Source of the DNA: Nelumbo lutea
Lineage: Eukaryota > Streptophyta > Magnoliopsida > Proteales > Nelumbonaceae
Reading direction: 5' to 3'
Assembly: GCA_022828595.1 (NCBI GenBank)
Contig: JAKGHH010000003.1
Span: 52,503,759 to 52,567,758, forward strand
Length of the DNA stretch: 64,000 nucleotides
Under the pieces are notes generated by a model. It searched no databases. It had not been told where the DNA came from and saw only the letters and a program-made list of their open reading frames with translations. Both the position numbers and the translations under genes were made by a program. Shown piece after piece: positions 20,590 to 32,709 of the stretch (position 1 is its first letter; each line of letters opens with the position of its first letter).

Positions 20590-22000
20590 GAGTATAACAT
20601 TGGAGATGGATGTCGACTTAGTACATATTCAGATACTCTAGCATCAAATGACGAACAACAAAACACTAGCGCGAGAACATGTTTAATAAGTTACCACAAA
20701 ACAAAAGTCCGAGGCTCAAGAACCTGGATTAGTAAAAATTTTTAGTTTGGACAGAGAGAAATTGCAATCATATACATGATCAATCAATCAGAACCCATGC
20801 TGATGAGAATTTGGACCGTTTGATAATGGCTGCAAGTTGCTGAACGCAACGATTATTAATTGCTTTGTGTGTTATAATGCTTAATTAAAATGATTAGATT
20901 AAATCCTAGTAATTTTTGTCCAATATCAGCTTCAGCCATGCATTAAGACTTAAGAAGCTCAAAACTTCCTTAAAATTAAAACTTATCCGCCATACGACAA
21001 AATGATAAGCTTTTCAGTTCATCAGCAACTCCAGCTGTTATCAAACAGCCCCTTATTCCCATTCGTACGTGTTCAAAACTTGAGAAAAGAAAACTAATTA
21101 ACTTGAATACAAAAGTTTAAGATTAATTCAGGGAAGTATAAATTAACAACTTGAATACAAACAAGAGAGGTGGGGATTAATAGTCAAGGAAATGCAAGAG
21201 ACAAGGGAAATAATGTTAAAAGGATATATACGGGGTCCTATAATCGAAATATCTCCCCCATAAATTTAACACAAAATACAGTAGATATTCTTAATGATGA
21301 GAAGGGGTGTTCCTTCATTTTTATAAGGAGCCAAACTTTTTTGTTTTTCAAGTTACCGAGAGGCCACTTCTAATGGCATACCACCACTTAGATGAAGACT
21401 TGTTATTCACAAATCACAAGTTTCCAACTAACCTGACCATTCCTGCTTCTAACTAGCCAGTCTTCAATGGGAACTTCTTTCCTTCTTCATGTCAAGTCTC
21501 GTGACTATCTTTAATTCATTTGTAAGCTGTAACTTCAAAAAAAAATGTGCTGTATTTGTAATGAACTTCTATTAATGGGACAGTGTTGGGAGAAGATGAT
21601 GCCGTTTGGCGTGTCTTTTTGTGCAATCTTTCGGCTGCTTACAAATTGGAAAGACAAAATCGGTCTATTCCCGTTTAGCACGTGGAAGATATTTCCGCCA
21701 AAAGACGGGGCGCCAAAAAGACGCGAGAAGCCCATTTTGAGCTGATTTTGGGAAGCTCTAAATGAATTTCGCGCGTCTTACCGAACGGGCCCGATGTTTC
21801 CGATCTACGATTATATTGGCTTGTTGGGACAGTGTTGGGAGCAGATCACTACCCCTGCAAGAAAGGTATAGACTTAAATTATTAAAAATATAAGAAGTCA
21901 CAGTCTTAATTTTCTTTAAAACCATCATTACTATTTCTAATAGGATCATTCTTGAATATCTCTCTACCCCCCTCTCCCATTAAATCCTTTCTTTTCTTTT
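20590..22000. other. Intergenic sequence
   Basis: No gene supported. The word gggacagtgttgggag occurs at 21577 and 21829, bracketing about 250 bp with gc-rich gcgcc/ggcg segments. This may be another relic element. Confidence 0.4.
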
Positions 22001-22244
22001 AGGGGGCATTCTTTTTCCAAATTTTGAGAGGGGGAAGTTGGTCAATGGGATTTTGGTTCCTATTGACCAAGAATCCCATGTTCTTATTTCAGATTTATGT
22101 GGGGATTAGAGAAAGTTTATATTCCTAGGTATACCCATCTCCTAGGTGGGTAAATAACTTTCCCACCTAGGGAGAAAGTTGCCAACACTTGAATGGGACA
22201 AAAATGCCCTTTTTAATAATGGAATTTTATGACTAAAATGGTAT
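22001..22244. mobile_element. Foldback element, left arm (split by copia)
   Basis: Nearly perfect inverted match to 27800-28067: gttggtcaatgggattttgg, cattcaagtgttg inverse and attattaaaaagggca all pair. Together with 27670-28067 it forms one hairpin element of about 640 bp. Confidence 0.88.
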
Positions 22245-22545
22245 GTTAGTGTCAAATATGTAGGGGTAATTCTGTCTTTGTGCTTGTGTTTAGGTGTTGA
22301 TGTGTAAGTTTATGTTAGATTTAATGTCCCTAACTTAAGTAGGGGCATATGTGACTTTTTTGCATTATTTTAGTAATATAAAATACATCTGGCCGAATGG
22401 GAGAGTGTACTTTTTCTCTCATTCGAACCAGAATTTTTTCTCCTTGTTTCTCTTTTGCACTTCTCCTTTCTCTCTTTCTCTCCTTCTCTCTTCTCTCTCT
22501 CTTCCTTGACTGTTATCAGTCTAATAGGCAGACCGAACACTAGCA
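22245..22545 (+). mobile_element. Copia retrotransposon I, 5' LTR (301 bp)
   Basis: Begins tgttagtgtc and ends cactagca. It is homologous to 27368-27669. The 5' flank tggta (22240-22244) and the 3' flank tggtc (27670-27674) form a target duplication with one mismatch. Confidence 0.93.
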
Positions 22546-22557
22546 TGGTTTTAGAGC
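22546..22557 (+). other. Primer binding site, copia I
   Basis: tggttttagagc directly after the LTR, 10 of 12 bases of the tRNA-Met site. Confidence 0.75.
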
Positions 22558-23107
22558 TAAACTAAGCAAATCAGATCTGCCCAGAATTCTGATCTATGCA
22601 CCCAACCTAGGGTTTTCTCTTATTTTCTTCACCATCAGCTAGAGATAAGGGATAGGGCTGAAAATGAGTGATCGCCCTCTTCCCTTGGCGGTTCCTATGC
22701 CTCCAGTTGTGGTGTTTGTGGTCGGTTGTTGTAGTTTCTAAGAAGCCCTCCCGTAATTGATGAAGAGAAAAGGGTTGATTCGTGTGGTGCAGTGGGTGTT
22801 TTGTGTGGTCTGATTTTCGGTGATCAGGTAAGAGGTTTTGTGCTTTTTTTTTTTTGTGTGAATCCAATGAGAAGTCTATTTTAGAATGTATGGTGGGATT
22901 TTAGACTGTATTGTGCTAGGGTTTGTGCACCCTTCAGTGTGATTCGAAAGGGGGGGTTCCTCAAACAGTGTTGGGAAGTTTCAGGCAGTCGTGGAATTGG
23001 GTTTGTGGTGTAAAGAGTGCAATTTGCAGCAGTAATAAGTGCTGAAATCAGTGTGTAGTGTGATCTAGTGTGCAGATTGCCAAATTCAACAATACTAGAA
23101 TTCAACA

Positions 23108-24145
23108 ATGGGAGACAACAGTGATAGCAAGACTTGTGTGATGGTCCCTACTGACTACCTGAATGTTCAAATGACCTCCATTAAACTGAATGGAGAAAAT
23201 TATGTACTTTGGGCCAAATCTATAGAAGTCTTTCTAAAGGCAAAGAAGAAGGTGAAGCACATAAGGGATGAAAAACCTTCCACCGATTCTCCTGAGTATG
23301 ATGATTGGGAACAGGCAGATGCATAGATCATCACATGGTTATGGAATAGTATGGAACCCAAGATTAGTGTAAATTTCATGTTCCTTGATATTGCTAAAGA
23401 AGTGTGGGACCATGCTAAGAAGATGTATTCGGGTCAAGACAACACAACCAAAGTATATCAATTGTACTAGGAATACTTTAATCTACAATAGGGTAATCAG
23501 AGTCTTGAGGAGAACTATGCTAGTATGAGAAACATTCGTAATGAATTGAATGTTTATCACCCCCTCACTTCCGATTTCAGCAACAGAGAGAACAACTTGA
23601 TATGACTCGATTTTTGGTGGGACTGAAATCTGAATATGAACCAGTGCGGGCTCAGATACTAGGAGGGTCAGCTCTCCCTTCCTTAGAAGAGGTGTTTGCT
23701 CGACTCAGGAGGATTTCCATTGGATCTACCGAGAACCCTAATATTTCTGATATATCACCCTTAGTAGTATCCAGAGGTTGTGGTGTTTGAGGTGGAGCTC
23801 AGGGAGCTCAATCTGGCCATAGTGGTAGTAGTGGACCGGCATATGGCTGGAGTGGTGGTAGTGGACCTACATATAACCGTGATGGTGGTGGTCGTACTAG
23901 AGGTCGAGATTCAGGGGGAGCCCGTGGCAAAGGACATGGTTTGGGTCCAAGGAGGTGTACACACTATGGTATGGATGGACATACCATCAATTATTGCTAT
24001 GACTTGCATGGTCCACCTTCAACTTGGGCCAATCATGACGTGACCAATGACAGTAGCTTCAGACAGGAGAGCCATTTAGCCGATCAGGTACCTCCTACAT
24101 CCACAGATGTTGCTGGGAAGGAGATGATGAGTATGAAAGGTTAGT
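23108..24145 (+). pseudogene. Copia I gag
   Basis: ATG at 23108 starts MGDNSDSKTCVMVPTDYL, then IKLNGENYVLWAKSIEVFL, the conserved start of copia gag that packages element RNA. In-frame stops follow (after EQADA, after VYQLY, after NLQ). A Gly-rich linker (SGHSGSSGPAYG, 23800-23930) precedes a zinc knuckle, CTHYGMDGHTINYC, in which the second Cys is Tyr. The knuckle is therefore probably defective. Confidence 0.85.
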
Positions 24146-24224
24146 ACATGCCACACCTCAGCAGAACACGGCCACTCACACACACTCAGGTATGGCTTAT
24201 CTGGCATCCATACCCCATCCCTGA

Positions 24225-25440
24225 ATTATTGATTCTGGAGCCTCCGATCACATGACTGGAACTCTAGGTGTGTTTTCTTCCCTCTCTCATTGCCCAACGT
24301 CACAATCTGTTACCCTTGCTAATGGTTTCACATCCTCCATTTGTGGTGTTGGTAATGTTGACCTGGATCCTGTATCTCTATCCTCAATTTTGTATGTCCC
24401 TAAATTTCCTTTTAATCTTATGTCAGTTAGTAAGTTGACCAAGTCTCTTAAATGCTCCATTACCTTTTACCCCTCTCCGTGTGTTTTTCAGGATCTCAAG
24501 ACAGGGATAAAGATTGGTGGAGGGCATGAAGCTAGTGGATTGTATTATCTTGATGGTGGTGGAAGTACGTCAACAGCTCCCCAGTCGTCCCTCTCTCCCC
24601 TCCAGTGGCACTATCGATTTGTTCATCCTTCACTGAAAGTTTTGAAGTCTTTGGTTCCTTCATTGAGTCATCTTTCTGTTTTGGATTGTGAGTTATGTTA
24701 GTTGGGGAAACATTATTGTGTTTCCTTTAGTCCTAGAGTTGATAATCGTGTACTGAGTCCTTTTTCTTTGGTTCATTCAGATGTTTGAGGTCCTTATAAA
24801 GTGATGTCATACAATGGATATAAATATTTTGTCATTTTTGTTGATAATTATTCAAGGATGACGTGGCTCTATTTAATGAAAGAAATAAGTGAATTGTTTA
24901 CCATTTTCCAAAAGTTTTATGCTGAGATTTGCAATCAATTTGGTGTTCACATTAAAATTTTCCATTCTGATAATGGCCATGAATATCTCTCTTCATCATT
25001 TTAAGACTACCTAAACCAACATGGCATTATCCATCAGACTTCATGTACCTACACCCTACAACAAAACGAGGTGGCTGAGAGAAAGAATCATCACCTCTTG
25101 GAAACAGCTCGATCCCTCATGCATCACATGAATGTTCCCAAATCCTTTTAGAGTGATGTAGTGCTTACTTCTTGCTTCTTGGTTAACCGGATGCCCACGT
25201 CTATCCTTGATGGTCATTCTCCATTCATCGCATTATTTCCTACCTTGTCTTCGTTTCCTTTCTTTCCTTGAGTTTTTTTATGTGTTTGTTTTGTTCATAA
25301 TCTGGGGCCAAGAATGGACAAATTAGATGCATAGTCTATTAAGTGCATCTTCCTTGACTATTCACAGACTCAGAAAGGGTATAAGTGTTATCACCCTAGC
25401 TATCGATGTTCCTTTGTATATGCTAATATTACTTTCTTTG
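24225..25440 (+). pseudogene. Copia I protease and integrase
   Basis: Protease active site IIDSGASDHMTG at about 24226-24260; the preceding Trp is a stop. ILYVPKFPFNLMSVSKL is typical of the protease end. The integrase zinc-binding segment reads LQWHYRFVHPSL. The core reads YKYFVIFVDNYSRMTWLYL and HSDNGHEYLSSSF, and then the AERKNHHLLE region with its catalytic Glu. Stops occur at conserved Trp and Gln codons, so the frame is dead. Confidence 0.87.
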
Positions 25441-25849
25441 AGTCTAATCCATTCTTCTTGGGGTTCAATGATGTTTCTTCCTCCTCATCACCTCCTCCAC
25501 TTCCTCTTTTAGTTGTGGACTTTGTTCCCCTTGTTCCTGTAGTGGCCAAATCTTTGCCTCCGATGCCACCACTTGTTGAATGACCATCGATCCATCACAT
25601 GTATACACATCGCCCACATGTATCGGCACCTCCTCTAGCTTCATCATCATCAACAGATCCGATAGTTGCTACCACACCAGCCCCGACCCCAATATCTGAT
25701 CTTGATCTTTCCATTGCCTTGCGGAAAGGTAAGCGCAGTTGTACCCTTCATCCTATTTCTAATTGTGTTTCACAAACTCACCTTTCCACTTCCCATTGCC
25801 AATTTATCTCTTTGTTATCCTCTGTTATTATACCTAAGGATGTCTAGGA

Positions 25850-27287
25850 AGCCCTTACCTCTCTAGGATGGTGTCGTGCAATGGAAGAAGAACTCTCAGC
25901 TCTGGCTCATAATCATACATGCGAACTCACCACTCTTCCTCCTAATAAGCAGGCTGTTGGCTGTAAGTGAATTTATACGGTTAAGTACTTACCTGATGGT
26001 AGTGTAGAGCGGCTGAAAGTTAGATTGGTTGCCAAAGGGTATTCCCAAACCTATGGTATTGATTACACAGAGACTTTCTCCCCATTTGCTAAGATTGGTT
26101 CAGTCCGTGTTGTGATTTCTCTTACAGCGATGTATGATTGGCCCCTCTATCAGCTTAATATCTAGAATGCCTTCTTGCATGGTGATCTGCTCAAGGAAGT
26201 CTATATGAAGCAGCCACCAGGGTTTGTTGCTCAGGGGGAGGATGGTAAGGTGTGTTGCTACTAAAGGCCATTTATGGGCTTAAATAGTCTCCTCGATCAT
26301 GGTTAGGCAAATTTAGTGAGGTAGTAAAGAAGTTTGGTATGAAACAGTGCCAAGTTGAAAATTCCGTTTTCAGTCATGTCTCTCAGGCAAGGAAGATCCT
26401 ATTAGTATGTAGATGATATTGTCATTACCGGGAATGATAAAATGAGCATTGGAAGGTTGAAGATCTTTCTGCAGGAACATTTTCAAACAAAAGACCTTGG
26501 TAAATTGAAGTATTTTTTGGGGATAGAAATAGCAAGGTCCAAGCATGGTATTAACTTGTGTCAGAGGAAACATGCTCTTGATTTGCTTGAAGAAACAGGT
26601 TTGTTAGGTGCTAAACCAGTTGAAACTCCTATGGAAACAAACACTAAGTTGAGCAGTGATATGGGTGAAGTGTTTGAAGACCCTGGTAGATACCGGCGAC
26701 TGGTAGGTAAACTGAACTACCTAACCATCACTCGGCCAGACATTTCATTTGTAGTTAGTGTGGTAAGTCAGTTCATGCAGAAACCTCTAGTTCCACATTG
26801 GGATGTGGTTATAAGGATTGTGAGGTATTTAAAGGGGGCTCCTGGTCACAGTTTGATATACAGAAGTGGTGGAAAACTTGAAATAGAAGGATATACTAAT
26901 ACTGATTGTGCCAGTTTTGTATCTAATAGGAGATCTACCACAGGCTATAGCACTTTTCTTGGGGGTAATCTTGTGACACGAAAAAGCAAGAAGCAAACAG
27001 TTGTAGCAAGAATCAATGCAGAGGCAGAATATAGAGCTATGACACATATTACTTGTGAATTAGTGTGGCTAAGGATCCTTCTACAGAAGATGGGATGCAC
27101 TGTTGATACTCCAATGAAGTTCTACTGTGACAATCAGGTTGAAGTTCACATTTCCTTTAATCCGATGTTTCATGAGAGAACCAAACACATAGAGGTTGAC
27201 TGTCACTTTATTAGAGAGAATGTGCTGAGTGGAGTGATAGACTGCATATGTCAACACAGGGAACTAGTGGGCAGATTTGCTTACTAA
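25850..27287 (+). pseudogene. Copia I reverse transcriptase and RNase H
   Basis: RT begins WCRAMEEELSAL, then VRLVAKGYSQTYGIDYTETF, NAFLHGDLL and QPPGFVAQ, with stops and a frame break around 26260-26440. From 26442 a clean frame of 281 codons runs through KDLGKLKYFLGIEIA, TRPDISFVVSVVSQF and VRYLKGAPG. RNase H follows (TDCASFVSNRRSTTGYS, AEAEYRAMT, YCDNQVEVHI, TKHIEVDCHFIRE) and ends FAY at 27287. The YVDD box region (about 26405) is interrupted by a stop. Confidence 0.9.
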
Positions 27288-27350
27288 AGGGTTGAGTCGG
27301 GGGAAAGTGGACTACATATATAACAAGCTGGGATTATATGATATATACTC

Positions 27351-27367
27351 TCCAGCTTGAGGGGGAG
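27351..27367 (+). other. Polypurine tract, copia I
   Basis: ccagcttgagggggag directly before the 3' LTR. Confidence 0.85.
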
Positions 27368-27669
27368 TGTTAGTGTCGAATATATAGGGGTAATTCTATC
27401 TTTATGCTTGTGTTTAGGTGCTAATGTATAAGTTTATGTTAGATTTAATGTCCCTAACTTAAGTAGGGGCATATGTGACTTTTCAACACTATTTTAGTAA
27501 TATAAAATACATTTGGCCAAATGGGAGAGTGAACTTTTTCTCTCATTCGAACTAGAATCTTTTCTCCTTGTTTCTCTTCTACTCTTCTCCTTTCTCTCTT
27601 TCTCTCCTTCTCTCTTCTCTCTCTCTTCCTTGACTGTTATCAGTCTAACAAGTAGACCGAACACTAACA
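27368..27669 (+). mobile_element. Copia I 3' LTR (302 bp)
   Basis: tgttagtgtc to cactaaca, homologous to 22245-22545 with scattered substitutions. It contains the CT-rich tail ctttctctctttctctcc. Confidence 0.93.
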
Positions 27670-28067
27670 TGGTCATTGCCTTATTTACATGAGAAATAAA
27701 AGAACATGGGTAAGTGCACTTATCCGAGTAGGTGTTTCCCAGGAGAAACTTACCCAAGTTGCATTCCCCATGCTCTTTTATTTCCCAAGTAAAAAATAAA
27801 ATGACCATTTTACCCATAAAAATACATTATTAAAAGGGCATTTTTGTTCCATTCAAGTGTTGAAAACTTTCCCCCTTGGTGGGAAAGTTATTTACCCACC
27901 TAAGAGATGTGCATCACTTACCTAGGTAAGTGATACCTAGGAAAATAAACTTTCCCTGGTCTCCACATTAATATGAAAAAAGAACATGGGATTCTTGGTC
28001 AATGGGAACCAAAATCCCATTGACCAACTTTCCCCCCTCTCAATATCCAAAAAAAGAACGTCCCCCA
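27670..28067. mobile_element. Foldback element, centre and right arm
   Basis: Continues the element broken at 22244. 27670-27800 is its central hairpin (agaaataaaagaacatggg pairs with ccatgctcttttatttccc). 27800-28067 pairs with 22001-22244 and ends aagaacgtccccc. Confidence 0.88.
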
Positions 28068-28134
28068 AGTGTCAAATCTAACATATCAAGGTTTATCAAC
28101 TCAATAATAATAGTCATAATCCAGAAACCATTAA

Positions 28135-28835
28135 GGCTCCGTTTGGTTTGTGGTATGGGGATGAGAAAAAGGGAATATTTCAAAAATATTCCCTTTTCTC
28201 ATATTTTGTTTGAGGGAAAGACGGGGATGGGGTAAGAAAAGTGTGGGATATTAGATCCCAAAATCATGGGTTTGGGGTCACACCAAAACCGTGCGACCCC
28301 AGTGGAAAAATGTAAGAAACCACTGTTCATTCTCTCTTTCGACGAAACCAGCAACAAAGACACCCCTCCCGTTCAAACCTAGAAATAGAGCAGCAGTGGC
28401 GGCACCCCCTCTTAGCCACTCCCTTCCTCCCTCTCTCCTCTCTTCTTCTCTTTCTTCTTCTGGGTTCGCAAATACAGATTTGGGTTTGCAGACATAGATC
28501 TAAGTTCTGCCATGGTAGAAATCAGATCTGGGTTCGCAGACAGAGATAAGAGACACTCCCTTCCACCCTCTCTCCTCTCTTCTTCTCTTTCTTCTTCTGG
28601 GCTCGTAGACACAGATCTAAACTTAGATCTGGTTCGCAGACACAGATCTGGGTTTGCAGACACGGTGTTTTCTTCTCTCTCACCTTCTCCTCTCTTCTCC
28701 TTGAAACAGTGTTTTCTTATTATTTTCTCATGTATAAAACCAAACAATGGAAGAGTAGATTTTTACACTTTCCCATCCCATTCCATCCCATCTTTTTCCA
28801 TCCTACCTAAATCTTCTCACAAACCAAACAGAGCC
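28135..28835. mobile_element. Tourist/Harbinger-like TIR element, family 2, copy a (701 bp)
   Basis: Ends ggctccgtttggtttgtgg and its inverse caaaccaaacagagcc, flanked by TAA at 28132-28134 and 28836-28838. The inside is CT-rich, with a repeated block (ctctctcctctcttcttctc at about 28430 and 28570). Open frames on both strands across this block are low complexity, and no transposase was seen. Confidence 0.85.
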
Positions 28836-28839
28836 TAAG

Positions 28840-29413
28840 AAGTTGGAATATATAATTAGAAAAATCAAATTCCCACCAAGGATAAGAATGTTCTTGTGAC
28901 CCTGACTATGCCTATTTTGGGTAGGGGGAGAGCAAATACCTGGGCCCTTGTCAGACCAAAAAACTATAGTTCAGTGGTGGAATAGGATTTTGGATCAAAA
29001 AGCCCACTTATGCTAAAAGTGGCATATATGGAAACAAAGAAACGAGATTTTTTTTTTTTTCCAATAAAAATGTTGCTTCCTCGATCACAGTTAAAAGAGC
29101 CAGCTGAAGAGCATAAGTGGGCTTGTATCTAATAATGATAACAATGGGCCAAAATGGGCCTGGGTAAAATGGACTCCTCCCAGAGGGAGTTTTTAAAATA
29201 AATTTTGATGCTGTTTAGCAAATGGAAGTTGCTCTTTTAGATGCATATGTTCGAGATTACAAAGAATTCAAGATTTTGGAACAGGGCCTGTAGGAATCCT
29301 TTTTGTTAATGTAGCAAAGTTTTGGGTAGAAAGGAAAAGCAATTGAACAAGGTGAAGTCGGAGAAACTGGTGAAAAAACTTAAAATTGATAGGGATTCGT
29401 GCTGGTCTACAGT
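28840..29413. other. Sequence with faint LINE RNase H similarity
   Basis: actcctcccagaggg...aaaataaattttgatgct (29175-29215) matches the PP.G..KINFDA pattern in broken frames. Otherwise featureless, with a T run at 29049. Confidence 0.35.
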
Positions 29414-29724
29414 ACCATGGTTTTAAAAAACAATCCAGAAATAGAACCGTTTTGGCCACCGGTTTACGGGTCAACGGTCCGACTGTCCGGTTCGAATGGA
29501 CAGTCCATTTTGATAAACAAATTTAAAAATAAAAAATAATTAAAAATAAAAAAGGTCAAAACCATTGAACGGGTCGATGAATCGACCATCCAGGTCAATG
29601 GATAGGCTTTTTCAACAATTTTTGTTCAAAGACTGAGTTTGGGATAAAACAGAACCGGTTGCCTGAAAGATTCCCAGGCCAAATGGTCCAACCATCCGAA
29701 TCAATGGAGGTTCAAAAACCATGC
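29414..29724. mobile_element. Non-autonomous element with CATGGTTTT ends (about 310 bp)
   Basis: Starts catggttttaaaaaacaat and ends ggttcaaaaaccatg, an inverted pair. Internal ggtttacgggtcaacgg and gtccggttcgaatggacag are the inverse of 15229-15522, so the two are one family. No target duplication was recognised here. Confidence 0.65.
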
Positions 29725-30028
29725 ACAATAGAAACAATTGGTATGTTCGGGGGTTTGTTTATTGGGTGGAACAACTCTCTCACCGTTTGTATCTGTAATG
29801 CTTGCAACTTCGACCTCTTAGTAGGTGCGTTTGATGAAAATGGAAATGAGTGGAATGCTTCTTGCATATACGGGGAACCAAATTCCTCTTGAAGAGAGGA
29901 GTTCTGTAGTTATGTGCGCCAAACAGATGAATTGGTAAATGGGGCATGGTTATGTGTGGGGACTGGAATTGTGTCCTGTCAAAAAAGGAAAAGAATGGAT
30001 GCCATGTCACTTGCAATCAGATTGCTAA

Positions 30029-30156
30029 GGCTGCATTTGGAATTCTTTATTTCAAGGACTTATCTTTTTTTTATTATTAGAAATTCAGTGTTCATAAGGG
30101 CATTTTAAGTGAGAAAAGGAGATAAGTCGTTAAAATAAGAAATATCAAATGCAATT
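30029..30156. mobile_element. Small TIR element inside the LINE
   Basis: Arms ggctgcatttggaattctttattt...gacttatc and gataagtc...aaataagaaatatcaaatgca. TAA on both sides (30026-30028, 30157-30159). Confidence 0.75.
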
Positions 30157-30172
30157 TAAATATACTTATTTA

Positions 30173-30246
30173 GGTTGAGTTTGAAAATATAAGGTTTTAC
30201 ACTCTACATATTTATATTTATATTTATACTCCTTCAAAACTCAGCC
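30173..30246. mobile_element. Very small MITE (74 bp) inside the LINE
   Basis: Ends ggttgagtttgaaaa and ttcaaaactcagcc, flanked by TTA (30170-30172, 30247-30249). Related to 41005-41123 (ataaggtttt.cactctaca). Confidence 0.8.
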
Positions 30247-31424
30247 TTAGTTGAGGATTGAGGCCTCTCTGATCTGGGTTTCATGGGATACCCTTACACT
30301 TAAGTCAACAAAAGATCGAAAGCCTTATAGGAAAGACTTGACAAGGCCTTTGCTAACTCGGACTGGCTGTATTTATTTCCTAATGCGTGTGTTAATCATC
30401 TAACAAAAGCGCATTCCGATCATTGTCCAATTCTTGTCAATCTAAGCCCAAAGAAGTGGAGACCTAGACCTTTCAGATTCTTGGATGCGTGAGCAACCCA
30501 TGAAGGCTGTAAAGAAGTGATTAAGGAAGTTTAGAGTAATTCTATAGATGGATCGAATATATTTAGACTCACAAAAAGAATTTCAGAAGTCAAACCCAAG
30601 CTAAAAAATTTAGAATAAAAATACTTTCGATCATATTGAAGGGAATATTAAAAGAATTAAGAAAGATTAATATGATCCAGTTATTGGATAAGGGTCCTGA
30701 AAAGGAAAGACAGAGGGTCGATCTGGAATTTAAATTAGATCTTGTGCTTAAAAGAAAAGAGATGCTATGGTGCCAAAAGTCCAGAATCAAATGGTTTCAA
30801 GAGAGGGATAAAAACACAGTTTTTTCATGCATCCACTATCCAAAGAAGGGCAAGAAACCGGATTTGTAAATAAAAACTGATAAGGGAATTTGGATTAAGA
30901 AGAAAGATGAATTTTGAACTCACATTTCAGATTCTTTCAAAATCCATATAGTAGTATAGGGTCTAGAGATATTGAGGAAATGACAAAGCATATCAAATCT
31001 CTTCTAAGTCCTAATATGAGGGAGTTCCTAGAGAAAGAGGTCACTGAAGAAGAGATAAAAAGAGCTCTAGACCAAATGGCTCCATCGAAAGCTCCCGGAC
31101 CAAATGGTCTCCCAAACTCTTTCTTCCAGAAATATTGGGACACGGTGGGCCCAAGTGTGGTTAGTGCAGTAAAGAAATTCTTTAATGCTGGTAATTCAAT
31201 GGACCCAACCCAAAGCCCGAGCCCAAAACAATATAAACTGTTAATTCAGGGCAACCCGACTTGCACCCCTACCCACAGTGCTTTGATGATGTGAGGCTTT
31301 CATTTAATTAACGGCAAGTGCTTAATCCTGTACTAATAAAAAAAGGAAGATCGAACTCTCTTGAATCAGCAAAACCACCATGAAATCTACTTTTCTTACC
31401 CCTACTAATAGGTAAGGCTGTTAA

Positions 31425-31855
31425 TGGTCAAGATATTGGTCCAATCTGATTCAGCCAGCACGAACCCATTACAGATGGACCAGACCAATCCAATCAGATG
31501 AATACTTTGGAGTTTGGACCATTTTGGATTGGTCCAATTCAATGTTTGGACCATTCAAACTGTTTGAATTGGTTTGAATTTAGATTATGTCCAACCCAAA
31601 TCTGGTCTACTGACACCCATACTCTTATATTATGTCAATGGACTGGATATTGATTCAATCTGACCTAATGCAATATAAATCCATTACAAGTGGATCAGGT
31701 CTAATCCAATCCAATAAATACAATAGACCATTAACTCTGGACTGGTCCAATTCAATGTTTTATTAGTCCATCCAATCCATATAAAATGATTGTGATTCGG
31801 ATGGGTCCCAACACAAACTCAGTCCATTGACATATTGACATATTATAATAATCAA
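31425..31855 (+). repeat. Dimeric element, copy 2
   Basis: Same order of blocks and orientation as 20175-20585 (ttcaatgtttggacc, gtcaatggactgg, ggatcaggtctaatcc, actcagtccattgac). Confidence 0.7.
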
Positions 31856-31859
31856 AAGC

Positions 31860-32577
31860 TGAAACAAGAGATCTTCCACTTTACCTGTGTTAGGTCAATT
31901 TGCGGGGTGTGAGCAGAGATCTTCCACTCCAGTTGGAGTTTTAAGGAGTGGGAAAGTGAACAGAGAGAGAGAAAGTTATTTCTAAAGAAAAATAATACCC
32001 TACATCAATGTTTCAAGATAACGGAAGGGAGGTAACTGAAGGGAGTTAACAATACTTTAGAACTATAGGGGAGGATTTTATATTTTTCCCTTTAAAAGAT
32101 AAAATTATGAAAATGCATGAAAAAGGGTATTTAAAGTGTTTCGACTTTTTTTATAATATTTCCATTATAATAACTGTATGATATCTTATTAAAGCTCTTA
32201 TCTGAGAGCAAATATAGAACAGTTCTCAGCTTTTTGAAATATCATTGCACCACATCACTTTCATGATTGATCCATCACCAAGGTGATTCAAGAAACCCTT
32301 ATCTCACAATATTAATCCCAAAGCTAATCCTTGAACCAATGTTTGTCACATGATTAAAGAGTGCTTTTGTTTTTCTCCTGATGATACTTTATTGCTTCAG
32401 TTGTAAGATAAATAATTAAACAATAGAAACCTTGAGAAATTACCCATCATAATTAGACGCAAAAGGGGAGTTATAAGTAAAGAGAAAGAAAGAGAGAATC
32501 ATTCCATCAATCAAATTACCATTTACATACTACAAAATAAATGCAAAACCCCTAATAATTTAGATCATAATGCACCC
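31860..32577. other. Intergenic sequence
   Basis: No gene or element identified. Confidence 0.5.
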
Positions 32578-32580
32578 TAA

Positions 32581-32709
32581 GGCTATGTTTGGTTTGAAGG
32601 AAAAGGTAAAGAAAGGAAGGGAAAGGTAGGGAAACTCATACAAGGTTTGTAAAGGTTTCCCTACCTTTCCTTTCCTTTCCCTACTTTTTCCTTCAAATCA
32701 AACACAGCC
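32581..32709. mobile_element. Tourist-like MITE, family 1, copy b (129 bp)
   Basis: ggctatgtttggtttgaagg... and inverse, TAA at 32578-32580 and 32710-32712. Close relative of 8183-8310. Confidence 0.92.

Larger units (their letters stand above)
29735..31200 (+). pseudogene. LINE (L1-type) ORF2 fragment: endonuclease and start of reverse transcriptase
   Basis: Endonuclease pieces: MFGGLFIGWNNSL, ASCIYGEPNSS and GAWLCVG, then DKAFANSDWLYLFP and HSDHCPILVNL, the catalytic SDH.P motif. Linker: WCQKSRIKWFQERDKNT. RT start: EEEIKRALDQMAPSKAPGPN and FFQKYWDTVGPSVV (to about 31190). It ends in unrelated sequence, so the RT core and 3' end are missing. Two MITEs are inserted (30029-30156, 30173-30246). 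Stops throughout. Confidence 0.87.

Noticed and set aside
28412..28838. Arg/Glu- and Ser/Leu-rich open frames
   Set aside because: Low-complexity CT repeat inside the Tourist-like element, open on both strands.
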